Of a DNA stretch of 38,439 nucleotides, positions 38,126 through 38,439 are shown piece by piece (within the stretch, counting starts at the first letter, position 1; each line of letters starts with the position of its first letter). The notes below the pieces were generated by a model. The model was not told the DNA's origin and did not search any database. It was given only the letters and a program-made list of their open reading frames with translations. Source of the stretch: JADZGC01 sp964613485 (GTDB lineage Bacteria > Patescibacteriota > Saccharimonadia > CAILAD01 > GCA-016700035); contig CAZTHB010000004.1 in assembly GCA_964613485.1 (NCBI GenBank), forward strand, positions 1 to 38,439, written 5' to 3'. The position numbers were made by a program, and so were the translations under genes.

Positions 38126-38439
38126 ATGACAAACGAGCATCGTAGATTCATCTTCTCTTCGGGTGAAGCCCCCGAAGCACGAATCATTCTCGACTACAAC
38201 GATCTTGTCGAGATCATCAACCATTGTCGTGGCCTAGGGCAAAAGATCGTCCTTACCATGGGAACGTTCGACCTTTTCCATGTTGGGCACGCCAAGTACC
38301 TCGCCGAGGCCAGCCGCCACGGTGATGTGCTAATTGTTGGAGTTGACTCTGATGACAAGGTCAAGCAACGGAAGGGGCCGAACCGTCCGATCGTGCCGGA
38401 AGCTGAGCGGATGGAAATCCTGTGTCATCAGCGAGCGGT
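38126..38439 (+). CDS. Cytidylyltransferase-fold nucleotidyltransferase (HldE-C/TagD-like), partial
   Basis: The first 104 residues are present; the gene runs off the window. GGAGG (38117-38121), four nt upstream, sets the ATG. After about 40 residues the nucleotidyltransferase motif TMGTFDLFHVGHAKYLAEAS appears, with the HxGH motif reading HVGH, followed by LIVGVDSDDKVKQRKGPNRP. This resembles the adenylyl/cytidylyltransferases that activate sugar or glycerol phosphates (HldE C-terminal domain, TagD). The N-terminal 40 residues are extra compared with TagD. The substrate cannot be assigned from this part. Confidence 0.85.
   Translation, partial: MTNEHRRFIFSSGEAPEARIILDYNDLVEIINHCRGLGQKIVLTMGTFDLFHVGHAKYLAEASRHGDVLIVGVDSDDKVKQRKGPNRPIVPEAERMEILCHQRA

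Noticed and set aside
1..38439. CRISPR array, insertion sequences, prophage or alternative genetic code (UGA as Gly)
   Set aside because: No regular spaced repeats, transposase or phage genes were seen. UGA terminates many genes here in ATGA overlaps, so the Gracilibacteria/SR1 code does not apply.

Overview
The window looks like chromosomal DNA of a small-genome bacterium of the Candidate Phyla Radiation, most likely Saccharibacteria (TM7). This is an inference from overall character: compact proteins, overlapping ATGA junctions, many start codons placed 6-7 nt after a -10 box (leaderless style), a VKOR oxidase, a prepilin-like protein and a ctpE-like P-type ATPase. No 16S rRNA is present to prove it. 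UGA and UAA both act as stops and the standard code fits every gene. I saw no rRNA, CRISPR array, insertion sequence or phage block.

Layout. 1-1151: tRNA-Trp(CCA) on the minus strand, a cupin and a coiled-coil protein that share a bidirectional terminator. 1188-6539: an EmrB-like MFS exporter, an AEC permease, a cluster of hairpins, a small cysteine-rich anchored protein, a type IV prepilin fused to a catalytically degenerate M23 domain, and a PH-domain membrane protein with a histone-like tail. 6617-11527: a tight four-gene operon with a single-chain restriction-modification enzyme, a RecB-like nuclease, a protein built of three winged helices of the FtsK-gamma kind, and a HAD protein. 11541-15503: small genes, a rhodanese, VKOR, and a MacB-type ABC exporter whose ATPase gene carries a 2-nt deletion in a CG repeat. 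15528-18799: an AT-rich surface-polysaccharide block (43-aa membrane peptide, sortase-fold protein without catalytic residues, processive GT2 synthase, TIM-barrel glycosidase-like protein). 18829-28089: an APC permease, a glycerate kinase/2-hydroxyacid dehydrogenase pair, an alpha/beta hydrolase, a LOG-family protein and a CtpE-like ATPase.

28105-34272 is the most striking region: a compact carotenoid locus. crtI-crtE-crtB run to the right. A split lycopene cyclase (two small subunits) and a fused UbiA-type lycopene elongase/glycosyltransferase run to the left. The two arms diverge from a 24-bp intergenic region with a palindromic -10 box. Together they predict GGPP to phytoene to lycopene, followed by C50 elongation, cyclisation and possibly glycosylation, as in the actinobacterial decaprenoxanthin/sarcinaxanthin pathways, but with elongase and glycosyltransferase in one chain.

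35654-38032 is the conserved secE-nusG-rplK-rplA operon. It has a strong promoter, a promoter-proximal terminator-like hairpin, and two copies of a covarying stem-internal-loop element, one in front of rplK and one in front of rplA, that resembles an L1 autoregulatory site. rplA carries a long Ala/Lys/Glu-rich N-terminal extension. The window ends inside a cytidylyltransferase-fold gene.
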